Assembly (NCBI GenBank): GCA_002345675.1
Contig: DDWL01000061.1
Location: 39,956-103,955, forward strand
Source: Bacteroidales bacterium UBA2287
Lineage (GTDB): Bacteria; Bacteroidota; Bacteroidia; Bacteroidales; Tenuifilaceae
DNA length: 64,000 bases
Reading direction: 5' to 3'
This document shows, one piece after another, positions 52,758 to 62,522 of this stretch. The translations under genes and the position numbers were made by a program. The first letter of the stretch is position 1, and each line of letters opens with the position of its first letter. The notes under the pieces are model-generated. The model had not been told where the DNA came from. It was given only the letters and a program-made list of their open reading frames with translations, and searched no databases.

Positions 52758-52800
52758 AAAGTTTTTTTTGGTTAAATAGAAGAAAAGTCATTATTAAAAA

Positions 52801-52835
52801 CAACCCTGACAAGGTTTTGAACCCTGTCAGGGTTG
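52801..52835. terminator. Stem-loop between cheW and response regulator
   Basis: CAACCCTGACA and TGTCAGGGTTG form a perfect 11-bp stem with a 13-base loop. It may end or modulate transcription after cheW. Hairpins with AACCCTGACA/TGTCAGGGTT are scattered in Bacteroidota genomes. Confidence 0.5.
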
Positions 52836-52840
52836 TAAGA

Positions 52841-53362
52841 CTAAGCAATCTCTTCAATTTTTTCTTTCTCCTTTGTTTCCACTGTTTTATCCCTTAGAAT
52901 TGAAATCTCATCAACAGAAAAAATGGCATCCATATCGAGAACCATAATGAAAGTTTCGTTGATATTGGCTACGCCAAATATAAACTCGCTACGATACTTG
53001 CTGCCAATGCTTGGGGGTGGCATTAACTCCGTTTTGTCGAACTCAAGGACAGCGCTAACAGCATCGACAATTGCACCCACAAGTACTGATTCATCACCCA
53101 TTGTGATATCCAGCACGATGATGCATGTGTTGGCCGTCTTTTCGGATGGGCTCATCCCCAGTTTCTGCCGCAAATCGATTATGGGTAGCACTGTACCCCT
53201 TAGATTGATAATTCCCTTCATGTACTCAGGTGCCCTTGGCACTTCTGTTACTTTGCACATCTCCAGTATGTTTAACACTTTGCTGGCGTGCGCTGCAAAA
53301 ACCTCTTCGCCCAGTTTGAAAGAGAGGTATGAGTTTATTATGGTGGAATGTTTTTCGCTCAT
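52841..53362 (-). CDS. cheW: Chemotaxis coupling protein CheW
   Basis: A 173-residue CheW: YLSFKLGEEVFAAHASKVLNILEMCKVTEVPRAPEYMKGIINLRGTVLPIIDLRQKLG, with the GIINLRGTVLPIIDLR hallmark, then ALVGAIVDAVSAVLEF. It joins a chemoreceptor to the CheA kinase at the cytoplasmic face. It begins 34 bp after the receptor gene and is surely its partner. No cheA gene lies in the window. A charged tail (ETKEKEKIEEIA) ends the protein. Confidence 0.95.
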   Translation of the reverse strand: MSEKHSTIINSYLSFKLGEEVFAAHASKVLNILEMCKVTEVPRAPEYMKGIINLRGTVLPIIDLRQKLGMSPSEKTANTCIIVLDITMGDESVLVGAIVDAVSAVLEFDKTELMPPPSIGSKYRSEFIFGVANINETFIMVLDMDAIFSVDEISILRDKTVETKEKEKIEEIA

Positions 53363-53396
53363 AGTTTTAAAATGTTTACGATTCGGTTAATATATA

Positions 53397-55163
53397 CTAG
53401 TAGTTTATAAAATCGTCATCATTTTGCCCTGCTTTGGCAGCATGGATATTCTGAGGAACATGGCTAAAGGCTGGCTTTTTTGCGTTAGAGCCATCGGCCA
53501 TTTTTAGCGTAACACCCTTTGTTTGCTGCTTACCATTACCATTACTACTGCCATTACCATTGTTTTGAACTTTTGGTTTAGCAACACCCTTGGGGGCGGC
53601 ATGGTGCTGCACTTTGTAGGAAGTGTTTTTTAAATCATCAACAGTAAAATAGCTGATAATATCCTGTAGCTGCTCGGCTTGGCTTGCCATCTCCTCGGCG
53701 CTGGTAGCTAGCTCCTCGCTGGCTGCTGCGTTTTGTTGGGTAATAGTGTTAAGCTGCTGTATGGCATTGTTTATTTGGTCGGCACCTGAGGTTTGCTCTA
53801 TACTTGCTGCTGAAATCTCTTGAACGAGCTTAGCTGTTTTCTCTATCTCAGGTATTATCTGGTTAAGTAATACAGCCGATTCCTCGGTAACTTTCACACT
53901 ATTTTTGGCAAGTACATTTATTTCATCGGCAGCAATCTTGCTACGCTCAGCTAGCTTGCGAACCTCAGCTGCCACAACGGCAAACCCCCTTCCGTGTTCA
54001 CCAGCTCTAGCAGCTTCAACGGCAGCGTTAAGGGCTAGTATGTTGGTTTGAAAAGCGATGTCGTTGATTATAAGTATCTTATCGGCAATATTTTTAATGG
54101 AAGCGGTACTCTCCTCCGATGCCTTGCTTACCTTGGCAATGCTACTCGATGCCGATGTGGCAATCTTATCGGTTTGCTGTGCATTATCGGTATTCTGCTG
54201 GATATTGCTGGCCATCTCCTCCATAGATGATGATACCTCTTCTACAGATGACGCCTGTTCACTTGCCCCCTGCGATAGCTCCTGCGAGGTGCTGCTCATC
54301 TGCTCGGTGGCTGAGGCTATGTTACCCGCTCCGGCAATTACACTGGCAATAATCTCTTTTAACTTCTCTGACATACTAACAATTGCACCATAAATGCCTA
54401 TATTGTTTTTGTTTTCAAACTTTAGGGTAAGGTTTCCGTTGGCTATCTCATTGGCTATGCGAGCCACCTCAGCGGGTTCGCCACCAACGTCGTTCATAAT
54501 GTTGCGGGTAATTGCTATTCCTAAAATTAATGCAAGAATAAAACCAACAATAACTACAACCACCATGATTGTAGTAGTAAAAGTCGCATTGTTGTCAGCT
54601 TCCTTAATTGCTTCCTTAGCTAATTCTTCATTAATCTCAACTAACCTGTTAATTAGTACATCCGCCTTCTCAAAATAAGGTGTAATTGTTTGTGTGGCAA
54701 AATGTTCCATGCTAAGGTAGTTCTCTTCGGTAGGATTGCGCTCATACTCACGAGCAATATCTACAAACCGATCATGCATTCGCATGTACTCATTCCAAGC
54801 TGATACAAACTCTTTCCAAACCTTGGCTTCTTCTTGGGATTGCGGCAACGGTTCGTAAATCTTCCACGCTGCATCAACCCTTGCTTTAGCATTATCCATT
54901 CTTTGGTACTGCCTGTTACGCTCCTCTTTTGATATGGTAGTTGCTAACAGGGCGTTCTCGTAGGCTTCCATTCCTGTTTGAGCCTCGCTAATAAAAAGCA
55001 GCTGTTCAATACTAGGCAAACGTACATCACCAATTTCGTGCACATCTTTAACTAATGTTCTAAGGCTAAAGTAACTAATAATGCCTAGAATAACAATAAT
55101 TGCTGCTAATGAAATAAATCCCGTTAACAGTTTTGTACGAAGTTTCAAGTTTTTAAAATTCAT
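53397..55163 (-). CDS. Methyl-accepting chemotaxis protein
   Basis: A 588-residue chemoreceptor: membrane helix at about residues 12-34, a periplasmic four-helix-bundle sensor to about 190, a second helix (TTTIMVVVVIVGFILALILG), a HAMP-like segment (NDVGGEPAEVARIANEIANGNL), and a signalling domain with the conserved hairpin tip FQTNILALNAAVEAARAGEHGRGFAVVAAEVR around residue 390. A low-complexity linker rich in Asn, Gly and Gln lies near residue 540. There is no NWETF-type docking end for CheR. It heads the receptor-cheW-receiver operon. Whether output is motility or another response cannot be seen here. Confidence 0.93.
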   Translation of the reverse strand: MNFKNLKLRTKLLTGFISLAAIIVILGIISYFSLRTLVKDVHEIGDVRLPSIEQLLFISEAQTGMEAYENALLATTISKEERNRQYQRMDNAKARVDAAWKIYEPLPQSQEEAKVWKEFVSAWNEYMRMHDRFVDIAREYERNPTEENYLSMEHFATQTITPYFEKADVLINRLVEINEELAKEAIKEADNNATFTTTIMVVVVIVGFILALILGIAITRNIMNDVGGEPAEVARIANEIANGNLTLKFENKNNIGIYGAIVSMSEKLKEIIASVIAGAGNIASATEQMSSTSQELSQGASEQASSVEEVSSSMEEMASNIQQNTDNAQQTDKIATSASSSIAKVSKASEESTASIKNIADKILIINDIAFQTNILALNAAVEAARAGEHGRGFAVVAAEVRKLAERSKIAADEINVLAKNSVKVTEESAVLLNQIIPEIEKTAKLVQEISAASIEQTSGADQINNAIQQLNTITQQNAAASEELATSAEEMASQAEQLQDIISYFTVDDLKNTSYKVQHHAAPKGVAKPKVQNNGNGSSNGNGKQQTKGVTLKMADGSNAKKPAFSHVPQNIHAAKAGQNDDDFINY

Positions 55164-55268
55164 GATTAATGGTTTTAAGTTAAACTTAGTTTTTTGTAAA
55201 TCGGTTATATCTTCATTTTTGAAACTTTTTAAAGAATTTTAATAAATTGATGTCATTTTTTTCAGGTT

Positions 55269-55661
55269 TTAAAGCATCAAGTTTTTTGGGAATACAAATC
55301 TACCAGCAGAAACTAGTTGTAGGGTTTGTTCAAGGCTATTGAAAACCTCGTTTTTGTTAATAAATCCCTTAAAGCCAACTTCGATAAGTTGCTGGAGTCT
55401 TGAATTTTGAACATCGTTAGTCAAGGCAACAATATTCAGCGGATAGTAGAGTTCTAAAGCTCTTTTTGTAGCTTCAATCCCACTAATATCCTCCATTCTA
55501 ATGTCCATAAGGATTATATTTGTCGTCTTAATTACATTCAATTCTAAAAACTCTCTTCCGTTAGATGCTTCGCCAATCACTGTGTGATTTAGCTCCATTT
55601 CAAGGAAATTTTTTAATCCTTCACGAAAGTTCACATTATCATCGACAAGGATCAGCTTCAT
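55269..55661 (-). CDS. Response regulator receiver protein, no output domain
   Basis: A 130-residue receiver of the LuxR/NarL-type subfamily by sequence, LILVDDNVNFREGLKNFLEMEL and TNIILMDIRMEDISGIEATKRA with the phospho-Asp near residue 51, FINKNEV with the Lys, but no helix-turn-helix after it. It resembles the NarL-type regulator at 56104 and may be a shortened relative. It has a TACATTTG -7 element upstream and lies alone between the receptor and the kinase operon. Confidence 0.88.
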   Translation of the reverse strand: MKLILVDDNVNFREGLKNFLEMELNHTVIGEASNGREFLELNVIKTTNIILMDIRMEDISGIEATKRALELYYPLNIVALTNDVQNSRLQQLIEVGFKGFINKNEVFNSLEQTLQLVSAGRFVFPKNLML

Positions 55662-55686
55662 AAATATTTAACCTCAGTATTCTCGC

Positions 55687-55694
55687 CAAATGTA
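55687..55694 (-). promoter_or_regulatory. -7 element for the receiver gene
   Basis: The minus strand reads TACATTTG, 25 bases before the ATG at 55661. A weak TTC stands in place of the -33 TTG. Confidence 0.4.
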
Positions 55695-55829
55695 CTTCAA
55701 GTAATTATTGGGTGAATTAGTGTAAAGCCTGAAAAGGAGGGTAGTAAAACCTTAAAATAAATAGAGTAAACCCTACTTTATTCTTATTACGATTCGATTA
55801 CAGACTTTTCTGAGAGGGGTTGATATGGC

Positions 55830-56048
55830 TGAAGCCCCGAATATGTTCGGGTTATTTTACCCGTTAGCTTGCCTATGCTCTCAGGCAGGCTGAAGTCAAA
55901 GGGATTTGAATACCAATGACTACAACTTCATCTTACGTGAATATGAATAAATGAATGTCTATTATAATAAGTTGAAAGGAATGGGAGTTGATATAGTTCT
56001 GCACATGTTGAAAATAAAGATATTGCCATTGGTTTCAGCCAACGGCAA
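55830..56048. repeat. Intergenic palindromes
   Basis: In the 440 bp gap between two minus-strand regulators. CCCGAA-TATG-TTCGGG lies at 55836-55851 and TTGCCATTGG with CCAACGGCAA (one mismatch) at 56023-56048. GGCTGAAGCC and TTTTGGGCTATTGCCC nearby recall the REP-like family. No gene was found in the gap. Confidence 0.45.
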
Positions 56049-56103
56049 TGAGCTGCAATGCTTTTGGGCTATTGCCCTATAAAACTCAACAACTCAATAT
56101 GCT

Positions 56104-56763
56104 TTACACCTCAACCAACCTGTTCTTAATAGCGTAAAGTATCAAATTTATAGTGTTTTTCGTATTTGTTTTTTCTAGTAATGATGATCGGTGTTTCTCA
56201 ACAGTTTTTAAACTTCGGTGAATCTTCTCGGCAATTTCAGAAACGGATAGCCCTTTGCAAAGTTGTTGAAGTACAGCTGACTCTTTTTCAGTGAGTCTAT
56301 TTTTATCTTGATTTGAATTAGAACTTGAAGTAGGTTTTTCAATTATTGCCGAAATCAACTTTTGTAAAATCTCGTTGCAAAAGTACTGCTCACCTGTCAA
56401 AATAGTGGTTATTGCTCTCTGAAACTCATACTTTCCTGCCGTTTTTAGCACAAATCCCCTAACTCCAGCGTTAACCATTTTTATGTAATCGTCCTTACCG
56501 CTTTGCATAGTTAAGGCTAGAATTTTAATGTTGGGCCGGATTTCCAATGCTTTTCTCGAAGCATCTATACCATTCATTTGTGGCATCTCAATATCCATAA
56601 GCACAATATCGGGGTGGTGACCATTCAGTAGTTTAAGGAATTCATTTCCGTTTTGTGCCTCGGCAACTACTTCGCCCAGACCTTCCTGTTCAATAAGTAG
56701 ATGGATTCCCTCGCGGAAAAGGGTATGGTCGTCAACAATGATTACTTTTGGTAATGATTTCAT
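56104..56763 (-). CDS. NarL/FixJ-type response regulator
   Basis: A 219-residue regulator: receiver domain (VIIVDDHTLFREGIHLLIEQEG, DIVLMDIEMPQMNGIDASRK with the phospho-Asp at about residue 54, VLKTAGK) and a LuxR-type helix-turn-helix at about residues 150-215 (LTEKESAVLQQLCKGLSVSEIAEKIHRSLKTVEKHRSSLLEKT). It starts two bases after the stop codon of the kinase gene, so that kinase, of the matching HisKA_3 type, is its likely partner. Confidence 0.94.
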   Translation of the reverse strand: MKSLPKVIIVDDHTLFREGIHLLIEQEGLGEVVAEAQNGNEFLKLLNGHHPDIVLMDIEMPQMNGIDASRKALEIRPNIKILALTMQSGKDDYIKMVNAGVRGFVLKTAGKYEFQRAITTILTGEQYFCNEILQKLISAIIEKPTSSSNSNQDKNRLTEKESAVLQQLCKGLSVSEIAEKIHRSLKTVEKHRSSLLEKTNTKNTINLILYAIKNRLVEV

Positions 56764-56765
56764 TA

Positions 56766-58577
56766 CTAGTTTAATATTTCAAGGTTATGATTCTCAACTT
56801 CAATATATGGTAGTTCAATTGTAAATGTAGTTCCCAAACCCTCCTCACTTTCAAGCAAAAGTGAACCTCCAAGCGCTTTAACTCGACTTTGAATATTTGG
56901 TATGCCAATACCCTTGCTTGTTCGCGATAACTTTTCTACATTGAAGCCCACACCATTATCCTTATAAATGAAGTGAATTATTTCCCTTTCGTCAAACAAA
57001 TCACAGGAAATTATAATGCTGGTGGCATTTGCATATTTTAGCGAATTGTTTACCAATTCGGTGGCTACTCTATACAAAGTTAACTCTGTGATTCTATAAA
57101 ATCGTTCGTTTAGATTTGAGTTAAATGTTATGGAAACCTTGCTATTGAAGGATAAATTGTCAATAAAGCCCTTAAAAGCATTCACAAAACCCTCGTTATC
57201 AATTTGCAAAGAACTTAATCCACGAGATATCTGCCTAGTTGTTTCAATGGCTTTTTCAATGTTTTGCAACCCCTTACCCACAAGCATTTGGGCTTTCTCC
57301 TTCTCGTTGGTTTCCGACAGCCATTGAAAGTAGAGTTTGATGATTGCCAGTAATGGACCCAACCCATCATGGAGTTCTCTGGAGTAGCGATTTCGCTCCG
57401 ATTCTTCAACCTCAATAGTGGTATTTACTAATTTAGATTCTAACTCCTTTGTTAAGGTAATATCTCTATTTGAAGCCCTTATCCCAAGGTTTGTTCCTTT
57501 ATCGTCAATTATTATTCTACAAGTATGATTAATCCATTTTAGGGATCCATCCTTACATACTATTCTAAAATCTAAAGTATGAACAACAAACTCTTTCGAT
57601 ATTTTGCATCTATGGTTCAACCATTCTATTCTATCTTCAGCATAAACAATCTCATCTATCAAAAAGGGATTGCTCAAAAAATCTTCAACCTCGTAACCCG
57701 TAATTCGCTTAACCGAGGGCGACATATAAACGAACTTCCTGTTCTTCATCCAATATTCCCAATTGTATGTGTAGTTGGCAACCGTTCGATATTTTTGCTC
57801 GCTTTCCTCAAGATCATTGGTAACTTTTTTTAGCTGCGATTGATCGAACATATAACCACGTACTTCTACCGGATTGCCATACTCATCTCTTTCAATCATA
57901 CCGTAATCGTAAATCCATATGTAGTCATTATCCTTTTTTCTAATGCGATATGATAGTTCGTAACTATTCAATCCACTCGAAATTGTTGCTTCAAGAGCAG
58001 TGGTAACCATTTCAACATCATCAATATGAATTATACTACTGTATTGAAAATTGCTATGAATCCATTCTCTAGATGTATAACCAAGAATTTTATCAATATT
58101 GCTTGATACGTATTTAACCGGCCAACCTGGCTCTGGAAGCCATACAGTCACTATTACTGGGCCTGATGAGAATAGTTCGCGCTCTTTTGTTAGCTCCTTT
58201 TCTACCTTGGCTTTACTCAGGGCCATTTCAATGGTAATGCGAAGATCTCTTTCCTGAACTGGTTTAACTAAATAACCGTATGGGGTTGTTTCCTTTGCTC
58301 TATCAATGGTATGCTTATCGGCATATGCAGTGAGGTAGATGATGGGGATACTTGCAAATGACATAATTTCTTTTGCAGTCTCAATACCATCTATATCGCC
58401 CTTAATTCTAATATCCATTAGTATAATATCTGGCCTGAGCCTTTTTACCTCTTCAATGGTATCGAGCCCATTGGTTGCCGTTTTGCAAACCTCATAACCT
58501 AATTGATATAGCCGTGTCGCTATTTCGAGTGCAATAAACTCTTCATCCTCAACAATGAGAATTCTTGTTTTTTTCAT
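56766..58577 (-). CDS. Receiver-PAS-PAS-HisKA_3 histidine kinase
   Basis: A 603-residue soluble kinase with a receiver at the N-terminus (RILIVEDEEFIALEIATRL, DIILMDIRIKGDIDG), two PAS domains around residues 130-250 and 265-385, and a NarX-type core: ERNRYSRELHDGLGPLLAIIKL with the phosphoacceptor His, then an ATPase domain with ELVNNSLKYANATS and SKGIGIPNIQSRV. The N-terminal receiver suggests that it takes phosphate from the kinase encoded just upstream and passes a signal to the NarL-type regulator. I start at ATG 58577, one base after the upstream stop codon; the ATG at 58616 would overlap that gene. Confidence 0.92.
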   Translation of the reverse strand: MKKTRILIVEDEEFIALEIATRLYQLGYEVCKTATNGLDTIEEVKRLRPDIILMDIRIKGDIDGIETAKEIMSFASIPIIYLTAYADKHTIDRAKETTPYGYLVKPVQERDLRITIEMALSKAKVEKELTKERELFSSGPVIVTVWLPEPGWPVKYVSSNIDKILGYTSREWIHSNFQYSSIIHIDDVEMVTTALEATISSGLNSYELSYRIRKKDNDYIWIYDYGMIERDEYGNPVEVRGYMFDQSQLKKVTNDLEESEQKYRTVANYTYNWEYWMKNRKFVYMSPSVKRITGYEVEDFLSNPFLIDEIVYAEDRIEWLNHRCKISKEFVVHTLDFRIVCKDGSLKWINHTCRIIIDDKGTNLGIRASNRDITLTKELESKLVNTTIEVEESERNRYSRELHDGLGPLLAIIKLYFQWLSETNEKEKAQMLVGKGLQNIEKAIETTRQISRGLSSLQIDNEGFVNAFKGFIDNLSFNSKVSITFNSNLNERFYRITELTLYRVATELVNNSLKYANATSIIISCDLFDEREIIHFIYKDNGVGFNVEKLSRTSKGIGIPNIQSRVKALGGSLLLESEEGLGTTFTIELPYIEVENHNLEILN

Positions 58578-58578
58578 A

Positions 58579-61500
58579 CTATTTGCTTTCGGGAAAAATA
58601 AGTGTAAACTGAACACCGTTTTCAGATTTATAGTCTATATTGCCGTTGAGTTGCTTTGAAAGGGTTTTAATTATTAGGATACCAAACGATTTGGTTTCCA
58701 TCACGGTTTCAATGTTAGGAATGCCAATACCGTCATCCGAAAACAAAAGCACAAAGTTACCATTCTCTTTATCCAACCTTATTTTAATATTTCCTTTACT
58801 TCTACCAACAAATGCATATTTAATGGAATTGTTTAGCAACTCGATTATTAGTAGTCCAATGTATATTGCTTGTTCAAAGGGTATTACTTCTTTTATATCA
58901 ATTTCAAAATTAATTTGAAGGTAATCATCATTCAAACCTAACCTTGCATTTGAAACAAGTTGCTCTACATAGTCCTTAAAATCGATACTCTTAAAATTGT
59001 CTGATTGGTAAAGAAAGTCGTGAACCAATGCCATTGAGCGAATTCGACTTAAGTTTTGTGTAAAGATATCGGCTACCTCCTTATCCTTGATATGAAGCGA
59101 TTGGAGGTATATTAAACTCGATATAATTTGTAGGTTGTTCTTAACGCGGTGGTGTATCTCCTGAAGAAGAAACTCTTTCTCCCTTAAGGAGTTTGTTATT
59201 TTCAGCTCGTATTCATTCCTTTGGGTAATATCCCAAAACGAACCCATAAAGTGGGTAACATTCCCACTGGCATCGGATAAAAAATTGGCCGATATTTGGC
59301 AATGGAAGGTTGAACCATCCTTGCGCTTGGCAACCCTTTCGCCTGTCCAGCTGTTGTAGGCTTTCATGCTCTCCGTTATTTCAACAATATCATCGGGGTC
59401 TTCCCAGAATTCTAGAACACTTCGGCCAATAACTTCTAGGTCAGTATCGTACCCCCAAAGCTGAACAAAAGCGTTGTTTACGTATGTTATTAACCCATCG
59501 GTACCCGACAGGGCAATTCCTGTTATGGAGTTTTGAATGGCATTTTCCTTTAAAATAAGTTCTTGCTCAAGTTTTATCTTCTCGGTAACATCCTGACAAA
59601 CACCAATCGTTTTGTCTGGAATACCATTGTTATCAAGTAGAACGATTGCCTGATTCGAAAGCCAACGGGTTTCGCCATTCGTTGTTACAATTCTAAAATC
59701 AAGGGTGTACTTTTTTGAAAGCTGAAGTACCGCCTGACTCAAGGTTCTATCTACATCTTCAGCATCTTCGGCGTGTATGTGTTGTTCAAATAGGCTTTTG
59801 GAAGGTGAAACCTCATTTGTTTTATAGCCTAATATTTCATAAAGATTATCGGACCAAAAAACCTCATTCGTTTTTATATTCCATTCCCACACGCCAAGGT
59901 TACCAGCACTCTCGGCTATACTAAATCGATTGTTTGCGAGATTAAGCAAATCTTTAACCTTCTTTTCCTCGGTAATATCTCGGATAAAACCATACGATTC
60001 ATTTCTCTCCCTATCCAGCTGCACGCTAATCATCACATCGAAAACTGTTCCATCCTTTCGTCTATGCTGGGATTCGAAGATATCCCAACCCTGCTCCATA
60101 ATTTTTTGTGTGTGGCTGGCAACTTCAACGGCATTTTCCTTGGCTTCAAGAGAAGAAACTGAGAGCTGAAGCAGCTCATCCTCGGTGTAGCCGCTCATTT
60201 GGCAGTAGGCTTTGTTTACTGCTTTCAGCTTGCCATCCATTCCAACTATCCACAGGCCTTCCGTTGTGGTTCTCTTTAGGGCATCGAGTTGTTCGGATTG
60301 CTGTTGAATTTCCTGCTGAGTTCTTTTTCGTTGGGTAATATCCCTAACAACCGATAATACAGCCTTTTGACCATCGATATCAAAGTTGTGGGTACTTATT
60401 TCAACGGGGACAGTTGAGCCATCCTTACGGATATGCAACGATTCGACCAGCGTTGTTTCACCTTCGCTAATTCTTTTCTGATTGCTCAAGAACACGCTAA
60501 TAAAATCAGGATGAATAACATCACTAGGCTTTAATTTTTTAAGCTCATCTTTCGTATAACCTAATAGCTCAATGGTGCTTGCGTTGCAGTCGATAAGTTC
60601 CCCTTTGAGACTATACACAATTATAGCATCGCTGATACTGTTGAATAGATTTTTGTAATTTCTTTCGCTTTCAACTATTGCCCCATACTGAAAAATGATA
60701 AACTTATCCGTTCGTTGTAGTGTAAAATACATCAGACTAAGCAAGACCACAAGTAGAATCGAAATGATTAGAACACCAATAATTGTTGTCTTTGTGAATG
60801 ATTCCAAAATACTGGTTGAATCAACCATAATTATTATGTGACCAATTGCATTTTCAGCTGCATCGGTGATGCTTATTTTAGAAACCTGCCAAATTTTATC
60901 ATTAAAACTAATTCGCAGGCCATTGCAAATAGATTCTAGCCCTTTGCCATTCAAAGCACTTGTCAGTGAGCTAGGTAGTTCATCCGATGAAGTGTAAAAA
61001 ATTGCTTCGTCTTTTAGTTTATCCCAATCGGCTTTCCTGTTAAGAACTATCATGGTTTTTACCCATCTTTCTTGGTCAATATTTTCCTTAAATACTGTTG
61101 CAATTAAATGAACATTAGTTCTTTCGTGAATTTCTCTTAATAATCCATCGATATCTTCGCCCAGCTCAACATAGCCAACAATGGAGCTATCTCTTAATAC
61201 AGGTTGAATTACTCGAAGGGTAGGTATTTCTAATGAACTCATTTCGAGTTCTATACCCCAAGCAACTCTCCCTGTGTGTTCGGCCTTAAGAATTGTGTGT
61301 CTGCTAACAATACCTTCACTTTGTTCAGGTATATGAACGCTTAGTATTCTATTTCTAAACTTGTCCATAAATGTGAAGTGGTTAATACCGTACTCCACAT
61401 TTAACTTTTCATAAATGGGTCGCCAAGTTTTATATAAGTATTCTTTATCTCCCGATCCAATAAATTGCTTAACATGATAATTTGATGCAATCGGGATTAA

Positions 61501-61737
61501 TGCAAATTGAAGACTCTCAGACAAATCAACAACTTCAGCACGGAATGCATCAGCTACTCTATCGCTCATCATGCCTAGCTGGTCATATAATCTGGTTTGG
61601 TGCTGTAGAAAAATAACTTTACTTGCACTTGCGATTATTAGAAATAAAAGTATTGATAAGGGTATAAGCAAACGCCATAGTATAGGTTTGGGGTGGGTAG
61701 AATTCGAACGTTTTTTTGGCGATAGAGTCTTATGCAT
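58579..61737 (-). CDS. Membrane sensor kinase, four PAS and HisKA_2
   Basis: A 1052-residue sensor. A membrane helix near residues 21-43 and another near 318-340 enclose a periplasmic domain of about 270 residues, which looks like a double-Cache-type sensor (ERTNVHLIATVFKENIDQERW and GLRISFNDKIWQVSKISI). Four PAS domains follow to about residue 850. The core is of the HisKA_2 type, LLQEIHHRVKNNLQIISSLIYLQS, with an ATPase domain ELLNNSIKYAFVGRSKGN and DDGIGIP. It is the first gene of a three-gene phosphorelay operon. Confidence 0.92.
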   Translation of the reverse strand: MHKTLSPKKRSNSTHPKPILWRLLIPLSILLFLIIASASKVIFLQHQTRLYDQLGMMSDRVADAFRAEVVDLSESLQFALIPIASNYHVKQFIGSGDKEYLYKTWRPIYEKLNVEYGINHFTFMDKFRNRILSVHIPEQSEGIVSRHTILKAEHTGRVAWGIELEMSSLEIPTLRVIQPVLRDSSIVGYVELGEDIDGLLREIHERTNVHLIATVFKENIDQERWVKTMIVLNRKADWDKLKDEAIFYTSSDELPSSLTSALNGKGLESICNGLRISFNDKIWQVSKISITDAAENAIGHIIIMVDSTSILESFTKTTIIGVLIISILLVVLLSLMYFTLQRTDKFIIFQYGAIVESERNYKNLFNSISDAIIVYSLKGELIDCNASTIELLGYTKDELKKLKPSDVIHPDFISVFLSNQKRISEGETTLVESLHIRKDGSTVPVEISTHNFDIDGQKAVLSVVRDITQRKRTQQEIQQQSEQLDALKRTTTEGLWIVGMDGKLKAVNKAYCQMSGYTEDELLQLSVSSLEAKENAVEVASHTQKIMEQGWDIFESQHRRKDGTVFDVMISVQLDRERNESYGFIRDITEEKKVKDLLNLANNRFSIAESAGNLGVWEWNIKTNEVFWSDNLYEILGYKTNEVSPSKSLFEQHIHAEDAEDVDRTLSQAVLQLSKKYTLDFRIVTTNGETRWLSNQAIVLLDNNGIPDKTIGVCQDVTEKIKLEQELILKENAIQNSITGIALSGTDGLITYVNNAFVQLWGYDTDLEVIGRSVLEFWEDPDDIVEITESMKAYNSWTGERVAKRKDGSTFHCQISANFLSDASGNVTHFMGSFWDITQRNEYELKITNSLREKEFLLQEIHHRVKNNLQIISSLIYLQSLHIKDKEVADIFTQNLSRIRSMALVHDFLYQSDNFKSIDFKDYVEQLVSNARLGLNDDYLQINFEIDIKEVIPFEQAIYIGLLIIELLNNSIKYAFVGRSKGNIKIRLDKENGNFVLLFSDDGIGIPNIETVMETKSFGILIIKTLSKQLNGNIDYKSENGVQFTLIFPESK

Positions 61738-62123
61738 GTAGAACTTATTATCTAATTCTATAAAAAAATGTCATTTTATTAACTTGGAAACTTATTTGTT
61801 GTTCAATTCGTTAAGTTGAATATTAGAAAAACTGGTATTAAATGAAAAATTACAATTTATTTTTTTTATTGCTCATATTTAAAAATGTTTCAAGTTCCTT
61901 GGCTTTATCTTTTATTTGTTGTGTGAGAATAGTGTTGCGCTGGGTGTATAGTTTTCCTTTGTAGGTTCTCATGTTCTGTGTTAATATTTGGCGCACATAA
62001 GACCTCGTAAAACTTCAGGCTTTAGCTATTTATGCATTGTAGCCATTTATTATCTTTTTTTCACTCATAAATTTTGTTTGGCTTTATTTTTGCCATAAAT
62101 TTATTTACAGTTAGTGAATAAAA
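61738..62123. other. Intergenic region without clear features
   Basis: Between the divergent sensor kinase and XRE gene. It is AT-rich with no open frame and no strong hairpin. No promoter with both consensus elements was found on either strand. Confidence 0.4.
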
Positions 62124-62143
62124 ATATATCACTAAAGATATAT
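62124..62143. promoter_or_regulatory. Candidate operator before XRE gene
   Basis: ATATATC-ACTAAA-GATATAT is a perfect 7-bp inverted repeat whose right end is 14 bases before the regulator's ATG. This place suits an autoregulatory site, but AT-rich palindromes arise easily by chance. Confidence 0.35.
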
Positions 62144-62157
62144 ACTTTTTAAAATAA

Positions 62158-62511
62158 ATGAAAGATTTTTTTCAAAGATTAGATATTTTCATGAAACACA
62201 GTAATCTCAATGACAACAAAATTACTGTTGAAGCTGGTATTGCCAATGGTTTAATAGGTAAAGCCCGAATGCGAGGTTCCTTATCTCAGTATAATATATC
62301 AAAAATACTATACAGGTATAGTAATCTTAATGCAAGGTGGTTGCTTACAGGCGAAGGGGAGATGCTTGGGAAGGAAGCATCACAATTCGAGGAAATAGTT
62401 ATTGTCTATAAATTAATACTAAATGATAAAGATGAAAAAATTGAGGAGTTAAATAGGGAAATAGGGAGGCTTCGAGAAAGATTGGAGATTTTTAAAAATG
62501 GAATAGAGTGA
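62158..62511 (+). CDS. XRE-like regulator with coiled-coil tail
   Basis: A 117-residue protein. The first 65 residues resemble the Bacteroidota XRE/C1-type DNA-binding domain: LNDNKITVEAGIANGLIGKARMRGSLSQYNISKILYRYSNLNARWLLTGEGEML, with the family's WLLTGEGEML ending (compare WLMMGTGDMY in the regulator at 2397). The C-terminus, about residues 75-117, is a Glu/Lys/Arg heptad coiled coil (KDEKIEELNREIGRLRERLEIF) likely to hold a dimer. The target is unknown. Confidence 0.78.
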   Translation: MKDFFQRLDIFMKHSNLNDNKITVEAGIANGLIGKARMRGSLSQYNISKILYRYSNLNARWLLTGEGEMLGKEASQFEEIVIVYKLILNDKDEKIEELNREIGRLRERLEIFKNGIE

Positions 62512-62522
62512 ATTAACTTTTA

